Shown here piece after piece: positions 24,328-31,980 of a stretch of DNA of 32,097 bases. This DNA comes from Clostridiales bacterium. Its GTDB lineage: Bacteria; Bacillota; Clostridia; Oscillospirales; Oscillospiraceae. A program made the translations under genes and the position numbers. Position 1 is the first letter of the stretch; every line of letters begins with the position of its first letter. The DNA lies in assembly GCA_012719035.1 (NCBI GenBank), contig JAAYBD010000007.1:1-32097 (forward strand). Reading direction: 5' to 3'. Under the pieces are notes generated by a model. It ran no database searches, was not told the origin of the DNA, and worked only from the letters and a program-made list of their open reading frames with translations.

Positions 24328-26637
24328 TCATGGGACGGGGACAGGGACACGTTGGAATAATTGAGTAAGCCATGAAGCAATTGCAGCAAAGAAAGATGCG
24401 ATAGCTGCCGCGACACTTGCGGGGACGAAATATATTATTGCACCTATAACGAGCGCAATTATAATAGCCAGAGCTACAATTGTATCAACTTTCTCAACGG
24501 CTTCAGCAAAGTTGTCAAACAGATTGCTATCATCATCGTCATCATTTTTCATAGTAAACTCGAATTTTACTGAAACAGTATGCTGAGTTGTCTCTGTTTT
24601 CCCGAAATACTGCTCAAGAACAATGTAGGCTGTAAGCTGACCTTCGGATGACAGTTTGGTGCCCATGCTGATCTTGCCGTTCTCAATGCTTTGAGCAAGT
24701 TCAAATATAAAACTCCAACCGCTTATGTTCAAATTTGTCTTGAAGTTGGCGTCCAGCGAATCGTACAGTTCGTCAGTTTTCGTCCATGTAACCCCTTCGA
24801 TATTACCGCCTTTGATACTGAATGTACCGTATTTAGCATTGTCTTCACTAATGTTGAAGAGCGATGAGCACTTATAAGATGCCTTGATTGTAACAGATCC
24901 GGCTGAAACAATAAACGGACCAATTTCCCAATTAAAAGATGTTCTGGGTCCAAGTTTAGCTTCTTTAATAATAGGGAGCAGCATGTTATAGGCGGCATCC
25001 AGCATTTCGTCATCGCTTACCTCGTCATCGTCCGGATTGCCCTCGCCTGTGCCGGAGCCAAAGCGATTAAAACCTAAATACTGACCGGAAACAGCATCCT
25101 TATCAAGAGGAAAACTTACGCCATTTCTGGAAAATGTGAACTCGTGGAACTGGTCAAACGCCCAGTTTTCCGGGAGATGGTAACCCATATTACCGCTGTA
25201 GCCAGTGGACATATCCGATACAAAGCTGCTGGATGCAAGACCGAACTCGAAGCAGATACGGGAGCAAACATTTCTCGCTCCGTAGATACCGATATGATAT
25301 CTATTGCCATAGCGGGACATAACCTCATTGATGCCTTGGAAATACGGTACGACATAGGGTTCGATATACCCATCCATCACGTCATAGTCTACGGCAAAAT
25401 AGATATACTCTCTCATAGGAATATCCAGTGCAAGTGCGGCAGCCATAGCGTTTTCGGCATCCTGCAATCCGCGTTCGTAGGTATACCGCTCAAGATACGC
25501 GCCACCTTCTTGATAAATGGCAAAGATGCGAAGACCGGCGTTAAAGATGATGTTCATCTCGGATTTTGTAAGGGCTTTGGATATCTCGTTAGCGCCGACT
25601 CCGACTGTTCCGGAGACATAACGGCCAACATATCTGTACCCTGCGCTATATAGCGCATTTGCTTTTTGCGTATCAAGAATTGTGGCACAATCGCAGCCTA
25701 AAGCGCTCCGATCCGGATTGCCTTTACTCAGCAGCAAAGACATCCATGTATTTGTGTCGCCTAAGCCTGTCACCGGAATCAAGTGCTTTGACTGGAAAGC
25801 TCTGGTCTTGGCGGCTACATCTGAAGTCCAAGCAGTTCCGCTGATAGGATACCCGTTGCAGGTCAGACAAAAATTGAATAGCCGAACCGCCTCGGCAGGC
25901 TGATTGTCGGCTGAGAGCTGAGGCAGTTTGTTTTTCGTTCCGTTCCCGAAAATGCCATCTACATCATTGCCCCTATAACCTTCAACATACTGAAGGATTT
26001 TAATCAGAGCGCGGTTCATATCGCGCTGATACAGACCGTCGCACGGGATAATACCGACGTAGTCGCCATAGTTCGCGTTTAGATACTGCTGAATTGTACG
26101 GACAGCGCTTTTACCCCCGCAGCTCTCCAGCAGGACGAATTGGTCCATAGAAAGCAGAGCTTTCATCAGAAGGGCATCTATGTGGTTGTTGCTTGTGCTC
26201 AAACCGGCATCGCGCTTTAAGTCATAGATGCTGCTCGAACCGCGCTCGTCTATTCTGCAGTCGATTTGCTGCTCAAAGGAGCCGTAATACCCTTTGCACC
26301 AAAGTGCGCCGGAAATAATGCCATAAATGTTGTCTACTGCATACAGGACAGGGACAACAGCTCCGCCTGTGTCTGCGAATCTGTTTTGAAATGCGGACTT
26401 GGTTCCATTTCCAAAATCTCCGTCTACAGCAACGCCCAAATAAATCTGAAGTGCTCGGATGAGACCATAGATGGTGCCCCAGCCTGTAATCCCGTCTTCC
26501 GTAAGCGTGACCCATTTTGGGTGGTTGCCGTATGTCTGGTTCAGCCAGATCTGTGTGTAGTACACCGGAGGATCTCCCTTGACTTCGGTGCCTCCCTCTG
26601 CCGCCGCAGCATGAATTTTTGTAATGTCTTCGCTCAT
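24328..26637 (-). CDS. Peptidoglycan-binding, DUF1906 glycoside-hydrolase-like protein with hydrophobic C-terminus
   Basis: This is a 769-residue protein. Three peptidoglycan-binding-like repeats lie at about 52-84, 178-238 and 250-302 (VDGDFGNGTK and VDGIFGNGTK are clear). Residues ~313-525 are a DUF1906 (Rv2525c-like, GH25-like barrel) domain: ALGCDCAT, YVGRYVSG, FAIYQEGG, YFAVDYDV and GIYGARNV. An acidic linker (NPDDDEVSDDE) leads to a beta-rich region (~545-690), a stretch of aspartates, then a hydrophobic segment (~705-755) ending PVPVP. No signal peptide is present. Family members are thought to act on cell-wall glycans. AAAGGAGT lies 10 bp before the ATG. Its promoter matches a TcdR-type sigma site, and such a sigma factor lies two genes upstream. 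It could be a cell-wall-directed toxin, lysin or surface protein; which is open. Confidence 0.85.
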   Translation of the reverse strand: MSEDITKIHAAAAEGGTEVKGDPPVYYTQIWLNQTYGNHPKWVTLTEDGITGWGTIYGLIRALQIYLGVAVDGDFGNGTKSAFQNRFADTGGAVVPVLYAVDNIYGIISGALWCKGYYGSFEQQIDCRIDERGSSSIYDLKRDAGLSTSNNHIDALLMKALLSMDQFVLLESCGGKSAVRTIQQYLNANYGDYVGIIPCDGLYQRDMNRALIKILQYVEGYRGNDVDGIFGNGTKNKLPQLSADNQPAEAVRLFNFCLTCNGYPISGTAWTSDVAAKTRAFQSKHLIPVTGLGDTNTWMSLLLSKGNPDRSALGCDCATILDTQKANALYSAGYRYVGRYVSGTVGVGANEISKALTKSEMNIIFNAGLRIFAIYQEGGAYLERYTYERGLQDAENAMAAALALDIPMREYIYFAVDYDVMDGYIEPYVVPYFQGINEVMSRYGNRYHIGIYGARNVCSRICFEFGLASSSFVSDMSTGYSGNMGYHLPENWAFDQFHEFTFSRNGVSFPLDKDAVSGQYLGFNRFGSGTGEGNPDDDEVSDDEMLDAAYNMLLPIIKEAKLGPRTSFNWEIGPFIVSAGSVTIKASYKCSSLFNISEDNAKYGTFSIKGGNIEGVTWTKTDELYDSLDANFKTNLNISGWSFIFELAQSIENGKISMGTKLSSEGQLTAYIVLEQYFGKTETTQHTVSVKFEFTMKNDDDDDSNLFDNFAEAVEKVDTIVALAIIIALVIGAIIYFVPASVAAAIASFFAAIASWLTQLFQRVPVPVP

Positions 26638-26677
26638 AATAATTTGTACTCCTTTCGTTTTTTAGAGCTTATCTTAT

Positions 26678-26706
26678 AAAGAGGCGGCAAGGCAGATATT
26701 TGTAAA
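26678..26706 (-). promoter_or_regulatory. TcdR/UviA-type sigma promoter of the DUF1906 gene
   Basis: On the minus strand TTTACA (26706-26701), 17 bp, CTCTTT (26683-26678). From memory, these two hexamers and a 16-17-bp spacing are the consensus for TcdR-group sigma factors controlling clostridial toxin and bacteriocin genes. The start codon is about 40 bp downstream. Confidence 0.75.
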
Positions 26707-26721
26707 CTTGTTTATCATAAA

Positions 26722-26755
26722 AAAGAGAGCCGTTTAAATTCAAACGGCTCTCTTT
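26722..26755 (-). terminator. Terminator of the TPR membrane protein gene
   Basis: AAAGAGAGCCGTTT (26722-26735) pairs perfectly with AAACGGCTCTCTTT (26742-26755). It lies 24 bp after the TPR gene's stop and just upstream of the TcdR-type promoter, so the DUF1906 gene is transcribed separately. Confidence 0.85.
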
Positions 26756-26778
26756 ATTTATAGTGCATGAGGGCAGCG

Positions 26779-27672
26779 CTAATATGCCGCACTCAATTTT
26801 TGTTGGGTATCTGTAACCGAATAAATATTTGGGGCCTTTTGGACTGCCATATCCAGATGTGCCCTTGCTTCAGAGTTATCCCCGAGCGCATCATAAATCA
26901 CGGCGAGATAGCAGTGAATAAATGCCTGTTCATAATTGCTTTTAGCTATTTTGAGGGCAAACAAATAAAATTCCAGTGCCTCGCGATATTTGCCCTCGAA
27001 GAATTGATTCGTCGCTGCGGCGCTTTGCATATAAAGCAATATGTTTTTATCGTTCTGATGCCTGCTTTTGCTGAATTTTTTGTAGGTCTCTTCAATCATT
27101 GTAGTACAGCGCTCCGCGCCATCCGCGTTCTTCGTAATATGATAGTATTTGAGAAGATTTAAATATGTATGAAATTTAATGACCATATAGGCCTTGCCAT
27201 TCAAACATTTGTTTTGCGTGAGGTTCTCAAGCACAGAAATTGCATGTTTTACGTCCCCGATTTGAAAGAGTCCCTGAGAATAGAAAATATAAGCAAATAA
27301 AGCATTAGGCCTTTTATTAAATTTCATCTTGTCAACCCTATAAATAATAGGCTTATATAATTCAACAAACTGTTTAGCGTTACAGTCGTTGTACAGAACA
27401 TCCAATGTTTTCTTGTGCATTCTTCGTGCAATTATCTCGGTAATTATATTTGCGGCTAAAACTGCACAACAGCCCCAAAAAAGGCAATGAGCAAAAGCGG
27501 TACCTAAGTTTTCTACTACTGTTTTTCCTCCCCATATGCCGTAATAATAAACTTCCTGCCCGTAGGCATCCTTAAGGGAAATCGGCATGGTAATGGATAA
27601 AGCTATAAATGCAGCAACAAAGGATAATACCAGTAAGAGTATAGTTGTTTTTTTGAAAAAGTAATATGTCAT
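26779..27672 (-). CDS. Membrane protein with cytoplasmic TPR-like repeats
   Basis: This 297-residue protein has two N-terminal membrane helices (~10-30 and ~58-80) enclosing a short external loop (about residues 31-57). A C-terminal ~210-residue helical region has TPR-type pairs (FEGKYREALEFYLFALKIAKS, then YLAVIYDALGDNSEARAHLD). Such proteins usually act as membrane-tethered scaffolds. AGGAGG lies 6 bp before the ATG. It lies between the sigma factor gene and the DUF1906 gene on the same strand and ends at its own terminator. A role in activating the sigma factor, or in exporting or tethering the DUF1906 protein, is possible but purely inferred from position. Confidence 0.75.
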   Translation of the reverse strand: MTYYFFKKTTILLLVLSFVAAFIALSITMPISLKDAYGQEVYYYGIWGGKTVVENLGTAFAHCLFWGCCAVLAANIITEIIARRMHKKTLDVLYNDCNAKQFVELYKPIIYRVDKMKFNKRPNALFAYIFYSQGLFQIGDVKHAISVLENLTQNKCLNGKAYMVIKFHTYLNLLKYYHITKNADGAERCTTMIEETYKKFSKSRHQNDKNILLYMQSAAATNQFFEGKYREALEFYLFALKIAKSNYEQAFIHCYLAVIYDALGDNSEARAHLDMAVQKAPNIYSVTDTQQKLSAAY

Positions 27673-27906
27673 CGTTGTCCTCCTAAATATTCGTGTTTCC
27701 GACTACATATAGAGTCCGATTCTTTTCCGTAAATATTTCTATCAGCATTTCAATTTTAAAAAAATATGTCTACAATTATATCATATTCGATTACATAAAT
27801 CCATAAATTGGGAAGAATAAAAATAGGTGCCTTTTGGAGATGTAACTAACACTATGTATAAAATAAAACCTTTATATTAATTTCTGAATTTATCATAAGA
27901 ATGTTT

Positions 27907-28428
27907 TCATTCTGTGGCATTTTTAATTTTGTTAAGTGCTTTGATTTTTGTTTGGTTAACTGCCTGACGTGACTTATTTGATAGCAAAGCAATTCTTGAT
28001 ACGGGAATATTTTCAACAAAGACAAGAAAAAGAACTTGGTATTCCCATTTTGTCAAAGCGTTCCTGCATGGCAGTACTTCGGCAATATTATTTGAGGGGG
28101 AATAGGATAGTTCCTCCTCTATATAATGCAGCTGCTCATCACTTAAATCTGAAAAAACGATAGGTTCATTTTCGGTCTGTTTTGAAAGTTTTATGTAATG
28201 GTTTTTCATAGAAGCGGCAATGTATTTGACAATAATTGCGTCTTCTTTTTTTCCAACTTCATTTTTGCTCATGCTAATTATAAGCTCAATAAAAAACAAA
28301 CGCATGTCATTGTAAGCGTCTTCGTATTTGAGAAGCATTGCGTACTTCTTGATTAGTTTATCAAATCTCTGTATTAACTCTAAAACAGCGTGTTCATTTG
28401 GAATAGATTGAAATATTTCTAATAGCAT
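27907..28428 (-). CDS. TcdR/UviA-like RNA polymerase sigma factor
   Basis: This 173-residue protein resembles the TcdR-BotR-TetR-UviA group: LIKKYAMLL and DMRLFFIELIISM, DAIIVKYIAASMKNHYIKLS in region 2, and SRQAVNQTKIKALNKIKN as the region 4 helix-turn-helix. These closely parallel the TcdR sequence as I remember it. The group directs RNA polymerase to toxin and bacteriocin promoters. GAGGG lies 6 bp before the ATG. Upstream, CTCTTT (minus strand 28459-28454) could be a -10 box for self-activation, but no TTTACA is found at the right distance. The DUF1906 gene carries a full match to the group's promoter. Confidence 0.85.
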   Translation of the reverse strand: MLLEIFQSIPNEHAVLELIQRFDKLIKKYAMLLKYEDAYNDMRLFFIELIISMSKNEVGKKEDAIIVKYIAASMKNHYIKLSKQTENEPIVFSDLSDEQLHYIEEELSYSPSNNIAEVLPCRNALTKWEYQVLFLVFVENIPVSRIALLSNKSRQAVNQTKIKALNKIKNATE

Positions 28429-28582
28429 TAATATCCCTCATTTCTTAAGATAGAAAGAGGGACTATCTATTTTTTTAAAACCCGGTATATTTTTGTTTTA
28501 TTTGTGCCATGAGAAAAATCAAAAAGGGAGCATATAATTCCGTAAGACAATATAAGTAAAGCGAAAGTGCAAATATTACGCC

Positions 28583-28618
28583 AAAAAGCCCTTGGAAACT
28601 TAGTTCCAAGGGCTTTTT
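28583..28618 (-). terminator. Intrinsic terminator downstream of the DUF1540 gene
   Basis: A 15-bp perfect stem, 28583-28597 with 28604-28618, bounded by five A and five T so it can work both ways. On the minus strand it lies about 120 bp after the DUF1540 stop. The 311-bp gap 28429-28739 contains this, the 114-nt hairpin and no supported gene. Confidence 0.8.
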
Positions 28619-28648
28619 GTTATTTAATTGGATTGAGATACAGTCTTG

Positions 28649-28762
28649 CTTTTATTTTTATTTGCACGAAAGTCATTAAAGACCATTAAAAACGCACTTT
28701 TACGGATATGCGTCCGCAAAGAGAAGTTTTTAATACATACTAATGACTTTCTCTAATAAAAG
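28649..28762. repeat. 114-nt nested inverted repeat overlapping the DUF1540 3' end
   Basis: Nested arms: CTTTTATT (28649-28656) with AATAAAAG (28755-28762); GAAAGTCATTA (28668-28678) with TAATGACTTTC (28741-28751); ATTAAAAAC (28685-28693) with GTTTTTAAT (28726-28734); and a CGGA/TCCG tip. The right arm lies in the last codons of the DUF1540 gene. It may be a long 3'-UTR hairpin or a MITE-like insertion. Confidence 0.7.
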
Positions 28763-28913
28763 TAGTGCAGCAGGTACCTTCACTGGTTTCTGCTTTTCTG
28801 TCACCCATAGGATTGACTTCGATTTTGTTTGCATAGCACATACGGCTTCTGTTATATCCGCAATTTTCGACGCCGCACTTTACCTCCATTTTGGGGGGCT
28901 CGTTATGACTCAT
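28740..28913 (-). CDS. DUF1540 small cysteine-rich protein
   Basis: This 57-residue protein follows the DUF1540 pattern: MEVKCGVENCGYN, then MCYANKIEVNP, then SEGTCCTTFIRE. The conserved cysteines suggest metal binding. The family is common in Clostridia and bacilli, is sometimes linked to sporulation, and its function is unknown. GGTGG lies 7 bp before the ATG. Its final codons (RESH) form part of the right arm of a large inverted repeat. A longer open frame on the plus strand covers the same bases but has no family resemblance. Confidence 0.85.
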   Translation of the reverse strand: MSHNEPPKMEVKCGVENCGYNRSRMCYANKIEVNPMGDRKAETSEGTCCTTFIRESH

Positions 28914-29121
28914 TTAGCTCACCACCTTTCTTTTGTGCATATATATTATTTGCATCTTATAATTTTTAATCCTGTATTTGCTTTCCATAGTGTTTCCTCA
29001 ATGGAAGAGAAATATTTTGCGGGCTAAAAAATGCTTGAAGTTTGCTATACGTTTGAACAATATCAGTAAAAAAACTTTTCGTAAGATTTTCCAGCATTTT
29101 TATTAGTGAAATTTTTTAATT

Positions 29122-29820
29122 TTAATCTTCTCTTACGGGGTCAGCATTACTGCCGGACAAATTTTTTCTGCTCCCTTTCGTTTTGAATTTTAAGTCTGCA
29201 TTTTGCATGAAATCAATCAGCAGAGAAGAAACCGTTACCGTAACTAATGAAAAAGCAATGTGGCGGAACGAAATATAAGACAGGGAGAGCAGGAGAACGC
29301 TGATATCAGTTGCAAGGTATGCGCGGGATATCCGGCAGCCTGTAAGCTTAGAAATTGCCAAAGCCAATGCGTCGTCGCCGCCGCTCGATCCTCCCTGACG
29401 CACCACCAGCCCGACGCCGACGCCGACGAACAAACCGCCTATGAGTGCAGCGATGAAAGGATAGGAGGAGAGGTTGGGCAGCATGGGAGGAAAGTGCTCC
29501 CAAAGCTTAAAAAAGCCTGCGAGACTAAGCGTGGATACTGCCGACACCTTGAGGAAATCTTTGCCCAAAAACTTAAACGCGAAAGCGTAGCAAAGTACAT
29601 CCAGTATCGGAGCGAGTATGGAGGGCGAAATGCCTGACCAATTATTGATAAGAAGGATCATTCCCAGCACGCCGCCCTCAGTGATTTCCGTCTGCTGATG
29701 GATGTTGTACATACCAAAAGAAATAACAGCAGTCCCAATCAAAATAGCCGCAAACTTTTTTAAAGTGAACAGCCCTTTGTTTTTTTCTATAAAATCAGAT
29801 AACATCTTTTTGAAATGCAT
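29122..29820 (-). CDS. YitT-family membrane protein
   Basis: This 232-residue protein has about five or six membrane helices. GTAVISFGMYNIHQQTEITEGGVLGM and VVRQGGSSGGDDALALAISK match the conserved YitT (DUF161) segments. Most relatives of ~280 residues carry a C-terminal DUF2179 domain, which is missing here; the protein instead ends in a short basic tail. Transport substrate and role are unknown. AAAGG lies about 12 bp before the ATG. It is divergent from the MerR-type regulator, which is a plausible controller. Confidence 0.88.
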   Translation of the reverse strand: MHFKKMLSDFIEKNKGLFTLKKFAAILIGTAVISFGMYNIHQQTEITEGGVLGMILLINNWSGISPSILAPILDVLCYAFAFKFLGKDFLKVSAVSTLSLAGFFKLWEHFPPMLPNLSSYPFIAALIGGLFVGVGVGLVVRQGGSSGGDDALALAISKLTGCRISRAYLATDISVLLLSLSYISFRHIAFSLVTVTVSSLLIDFMQNADLKFKTKGSRKNLSGSNADPVRED

Positions 29821-29890
29821 AAAAATATCAACCTTTCGCCTATTGTGCGCCTAAATGCCTAAAATCAGCTGCAACTCCATTTTAAACTAT

Positions 29891-29901
29891 GGTATAATAC
29901 C
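29891..29901 (+). promoter_or_regulatory. -10 box of the MerR gene inside a palindrome
   Basis: GGTATAATACC is a perfect 11-bp palindrome centred on TATAAT (29893-29898), in the YitT/MerR divergent region. No good -35 box lies 17 bp upstream. Binding of the regulator here is possible; MerR sites usually lie between the -35 and -10 boxes, so the fit is partial. Confidence 0.45.
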
Positions 29902-29949
29902 AAGGTCAAGTATTCATTTTTCCGATATAAGGGATTGGTGTGTTCAGGC

Positions 29950-30756
29950 ATGAAAGACTATTATAAAATAAGTGAGATTTCAAAGCTCTATGGAATCGGG
30001 AGCGACTCATTGCGGTATTATGAAAAAATCGGAGTATTAAAGCCGCGGCGGGATGTAAACGGATACAGGCTTTATGGACTTAAAGATGTCTATAAGCTGA
30101 ATATCATTAGAAATCTTCGTCAGCTTGGCTTCTCAATGAAGCAAATCAAAGAATATCTTGATCATCAAAGCATTGATAATACGCTTTTGCTCCTTCAAGA
30201 GGAACAAGAACTGATACAGATACAGTTAGAAAAGCTCCGTGCCGCGGAAAAGACCATATTGAATCGAATAACAGCGCTCAAAGAAGCGTCGCAAATCCAA
30301 ACCGGCGTTTTTACGATCAAAAAATATCCTGCTCGTCCCTGTGTACATTTAAATGAATATATAACGCGGGATGAGGAAATGGATTTTGCCATAAAGAAAC
30401 TGCATCGTAAGCACGAAAACAGGATACATGATTTTGGAAACCAGTCCATTGGTGCGTCCGTGTCGGTGGAAGATTTGAATAAAGGAATACTAAATGTGTT
30501 CCACTCCGTATTTTTTATTCTTGAGCAGGAAACGGATGAATATGACCTTCTACTTCCGGCAGGGCAATATCTTTCCTATTTCTATCGAGGAAATTACCTT
30601 CAAAGCTCAGACCGTATAAAAGAGGTATTGCACTATGCCGAAGAAGCGGGCTTCTGTGCTTTGGGGGACCCTTTTGAAATTTACGAAATTGATAATAGGT
30701 ATACGGTACTTGAGGAAGAATTTTTAACCGAGATCCAAGTCAGAATTTTGGAATAA
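29950..30756 (+). CDS. MerR-family regulator with BmrR-like effector domain
   Basis: This protein of about 268 residues has an N-terminal MerR winged helix (YYKISEISKLYGIGSDSLRYYEKIGVL, residues ~3-30), a long dimerisation coiled coil (~75-115) and a C-terminal GyrI/BmrR-like domain. In BmrR-type proteins that domain binds lipophilic drugs and twists the promoter DNA. I chose ATG 29950 from family alignment. TTG 29935 and GTG 29938 are alternatives, the GTG being 4 bp after AAGGG. The divergent YitT-like gene is a candidate target. Confidence 0.88.
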   Translation: MKDYYKISEISKLYGIGSDSLRYYEKIGVLKPRRDVNGYRLYGLKDVYKLNIIRNLRQLGFSMKQIKEYLDHQSIDNTLLLLQEEQELIQIQLEKLRAAEKTILNRITALKEASQIQTGVFTIKKYPARPCVHLNEYITRDEEMDFAIKKLHRKHENRIHDFGNQSIGASVSVEDLNKGILNVFHSVFFILEQETDEYDLLLPAGQYLSYFYRGNYLQSSDRIKEVLHYAEEAGFCALGDPFEIYEIDNRYTVLEEEFLTEIQVRILE

Positions 30757-30829
30757 TAGTAATTTTCCGTTATAACTAAAATATGCAAGAAGATTATAAT
30801 GGGTGCTGCAATTCATTGAAAAGAACAAA

Positions 30830-30859
30830 ACCCCCGTAATCAATAAGATTACAGGGGGT
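30830..30859 (-). terminator. Terminator of the small membrane protein gene
   Basis: ACCCCCGTAATC (30830-30841) pairs with GATTAC-A-GGGGGT (30847-30859) with one bulge. On the minus strand it is followed by TTTGTTCTTTT, favouring the minus-strand gene; it may also stop the MerR gene. Confidence 0.75.
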
Positions 30860-30905
30860 ATGTTTGAATAAATAAGTAAAAATATTCTATCGAAACTTAT
30901 AATAT

Positions 30906-31226
30906 TCATTTTCTTTTTTTACCTAAAAGCATTCCAAGAAGATTGCCGACCAAAGCAACTGCCCCATAGACAGCAACATATATCAAGGCGCTTGAATTGT
31001 AAAAAATGAATATTGTCGGGATAAACAAAGCCGTCACAATAAATGAGTATAGAATGTCAAAAGAATGTTTCCATCCGTAAATCACAGAGCAGAGAAAGCA
31101 GATCAAAGGGATTATGAGCAAAAGCATCATCATTGCCGTCCCCGTGTCATGAATCAGCAGCGGCAACAGATAGAACACCATAAGGATTACCGCCAAAAAC
31201 GGCAGCATAGGTTTGATTCTTTTCAT
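30906..31226 (-). CDS. Small four-helix membrane protein, function unknown
   Basis: This 106-residue, very hydrophobic protein has about four membrane helices (roughly 7-25, 30-50, 57-76 and 80-101) and a short basic C-terminal tail (LGKKRK). GGAGG lies 7 bp before the ATG, and a terminator follows the stop. I recognise no family. It stands alone between the MerR gene and tRNA-Leu. The 290 bp between this gene and tRNA-Leu hold only the tRNA promoter. Confidence 0.75.
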   Translation of the reverse strand: MKRIKPMLPFLAVILMVFYLLPLLIHDTGTAMMMLLLIIPLICFLCSVIYGWKHSFDILYSFIVTALFIPTIFIFYNSSALIYVAVYGAVALVGNLLGMLLGKKRK

Positions 31227-31467
31227 TTATCTTCCTCCATATTTATTCAAGACCAGCCTGATTAAAAACCACAGCTAATGCTATGCGGTAAATTTTTTCT
31301 ACTCGTTTAATCTTTATTATAGCGTATTTGAAAGAAAAAGAAACTAAAAATTTTTCCGACGGAATTTGTTTGCTTCTTTGCCACAGAAGTTTAGAATAGG
31401 TAAACTTTCTCATACTCTGCATCCTATACTTTTTCCTATGAGTTAGTCCCGCAGAACAAAAAAGCAC

Positions 31468-31496
31468 TTGACTAATTCTTTTAAAAATGCTACTAT
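31468..31496 (+). promoter_or_regulatory. Promoter of tRNA-Leu
   Basis: TTGACT (31468-31473), 17 bp, TACTAT (31491-31496), about 21 bp before the tRNA. Confidence 0.75.
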
Positions 31497-31517
31497 TATC
31501 GGGCACTATAAATGTAT

Positions 31518-31604
31518 GCGCGAGTGGTGGAATTGGCAGACTCGCTAGATTCAGGTTCTAGTGTGCAATAGCACGTGCGGGTTCAAGTCCCGCCTCGCGC
31601 ACCA
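31518..31604 (+). tRNA. tRNA-Leu(CAG)
   Basis: Acceptor GCGCGAG/CTCGCGC, anticodon stem CTAGA/TCTAG with loop TTCAGGT (anticodon CAG, reads CTG), a long class II variable arm, T-arm GCGGG-TTCAAGT-CCCGC, discriminator A and encoded CCA. The 87-nt length fits tRNA-Leu. Confidence 0.97.
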
Positions 31605-31605
31605 T

Positions 31606-31644
31606 AAAAGACATATTTTCCGCCAAGAGGAAGATATGTCTTTT
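31606..31644 (+). terminator. Terminator of tRNA-Leu
   Basis: A 16-bp stem (31606-31621 with 31629-31644, one G-U pair) followed by further T. It closely resembles the terminator at 23260. Confidence 0.88.
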
Positions 31645-31699
31645 TTTATACATCAAATTGTATTATAATGTAAGTGGGATTATTTATATACCCTTTAGC

Positions 31700-31732
31700 A
31701 CAGCTGTCTGCGTTTGTAGGCAGCTGTTTTTT
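31700..31732 (+). terminator. Hairpin with T-run upstream of the ECF sigma gene
   Basis: ACAGCTG (31700-31706) and CAGCTGT (31721-31727) are followed by TTTTT. A TATAAT at 31664-31669 would give a ~60-nt transcript ending here, so it is either a leader attenuator or the end of a tiny RNA. Confidence 0.5.
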
Positions 31733-31791
31733 AGAAACTTTGTAACAAAATCACGTTTCATTAGTTAGTAAGGTGAAAGGAGAATTTGAAT

Positions 31792-31980
31792 TTGGAATTT
31801 GAAAAAATATATAAATTGTATTTTAAAGATGTATATATATTTCTGTATAGTTTATCACAAAACAAAGCTGTTGCCGAAGATATTACACAAGATACATTTT
31901 TAAAAGCAATGAAAAATATTCATACTTTTGATGGTAGAAAAGAAATTAAAGCATGGCTTTTTACCATAGCACTGACCTGA
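31792..31980 (+). pseudogene. ECF sigma factor fragment cut by an IS element
   Basis: The first ~60 residues of an ECF (sigma-70 region 2) factor: FEKIYKLYFKDVYIFLYSLS, AEDITQDTFLKAM and GRKEIKAWLFTIA. Coding stops right after WLFTIA, where relatives continue into the rest of region 2 and region 4. The last codons (LT, then TGA) already belong to the insertion sequence. I chose the TTG at 31792, with AAAGGAG 8 bp upstream. Without region 4 it cannot recognise a -35 box, so it is inactive. Confidence 0.85.

Noticed and set aside
26779-27906. TcdR-type promoter upstream of the TPR membrane gene
   Set aside because: TTTACG and CTCTAT occur there but only 13 bp apart, so the match is not convincing.
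28509-28559. Possible 16-residue basic peptide (MRKIKKGAYNSVRQYK)
   Set aside because: No ribosome binding site or family support; too short to claim.
28743-29027. 94-codon plus-strand frame opposite DUF1540
   Set aside because: The minus strand encodes a clear DUF1540 protein with its own ribosome site; the plus frame is a shadow.
31243-31506. 87-codon minus-strand frame before tRNA-Leu
   Set aside because: It covers the tRNA promoter, lacks a ribosome site and shows no family features.
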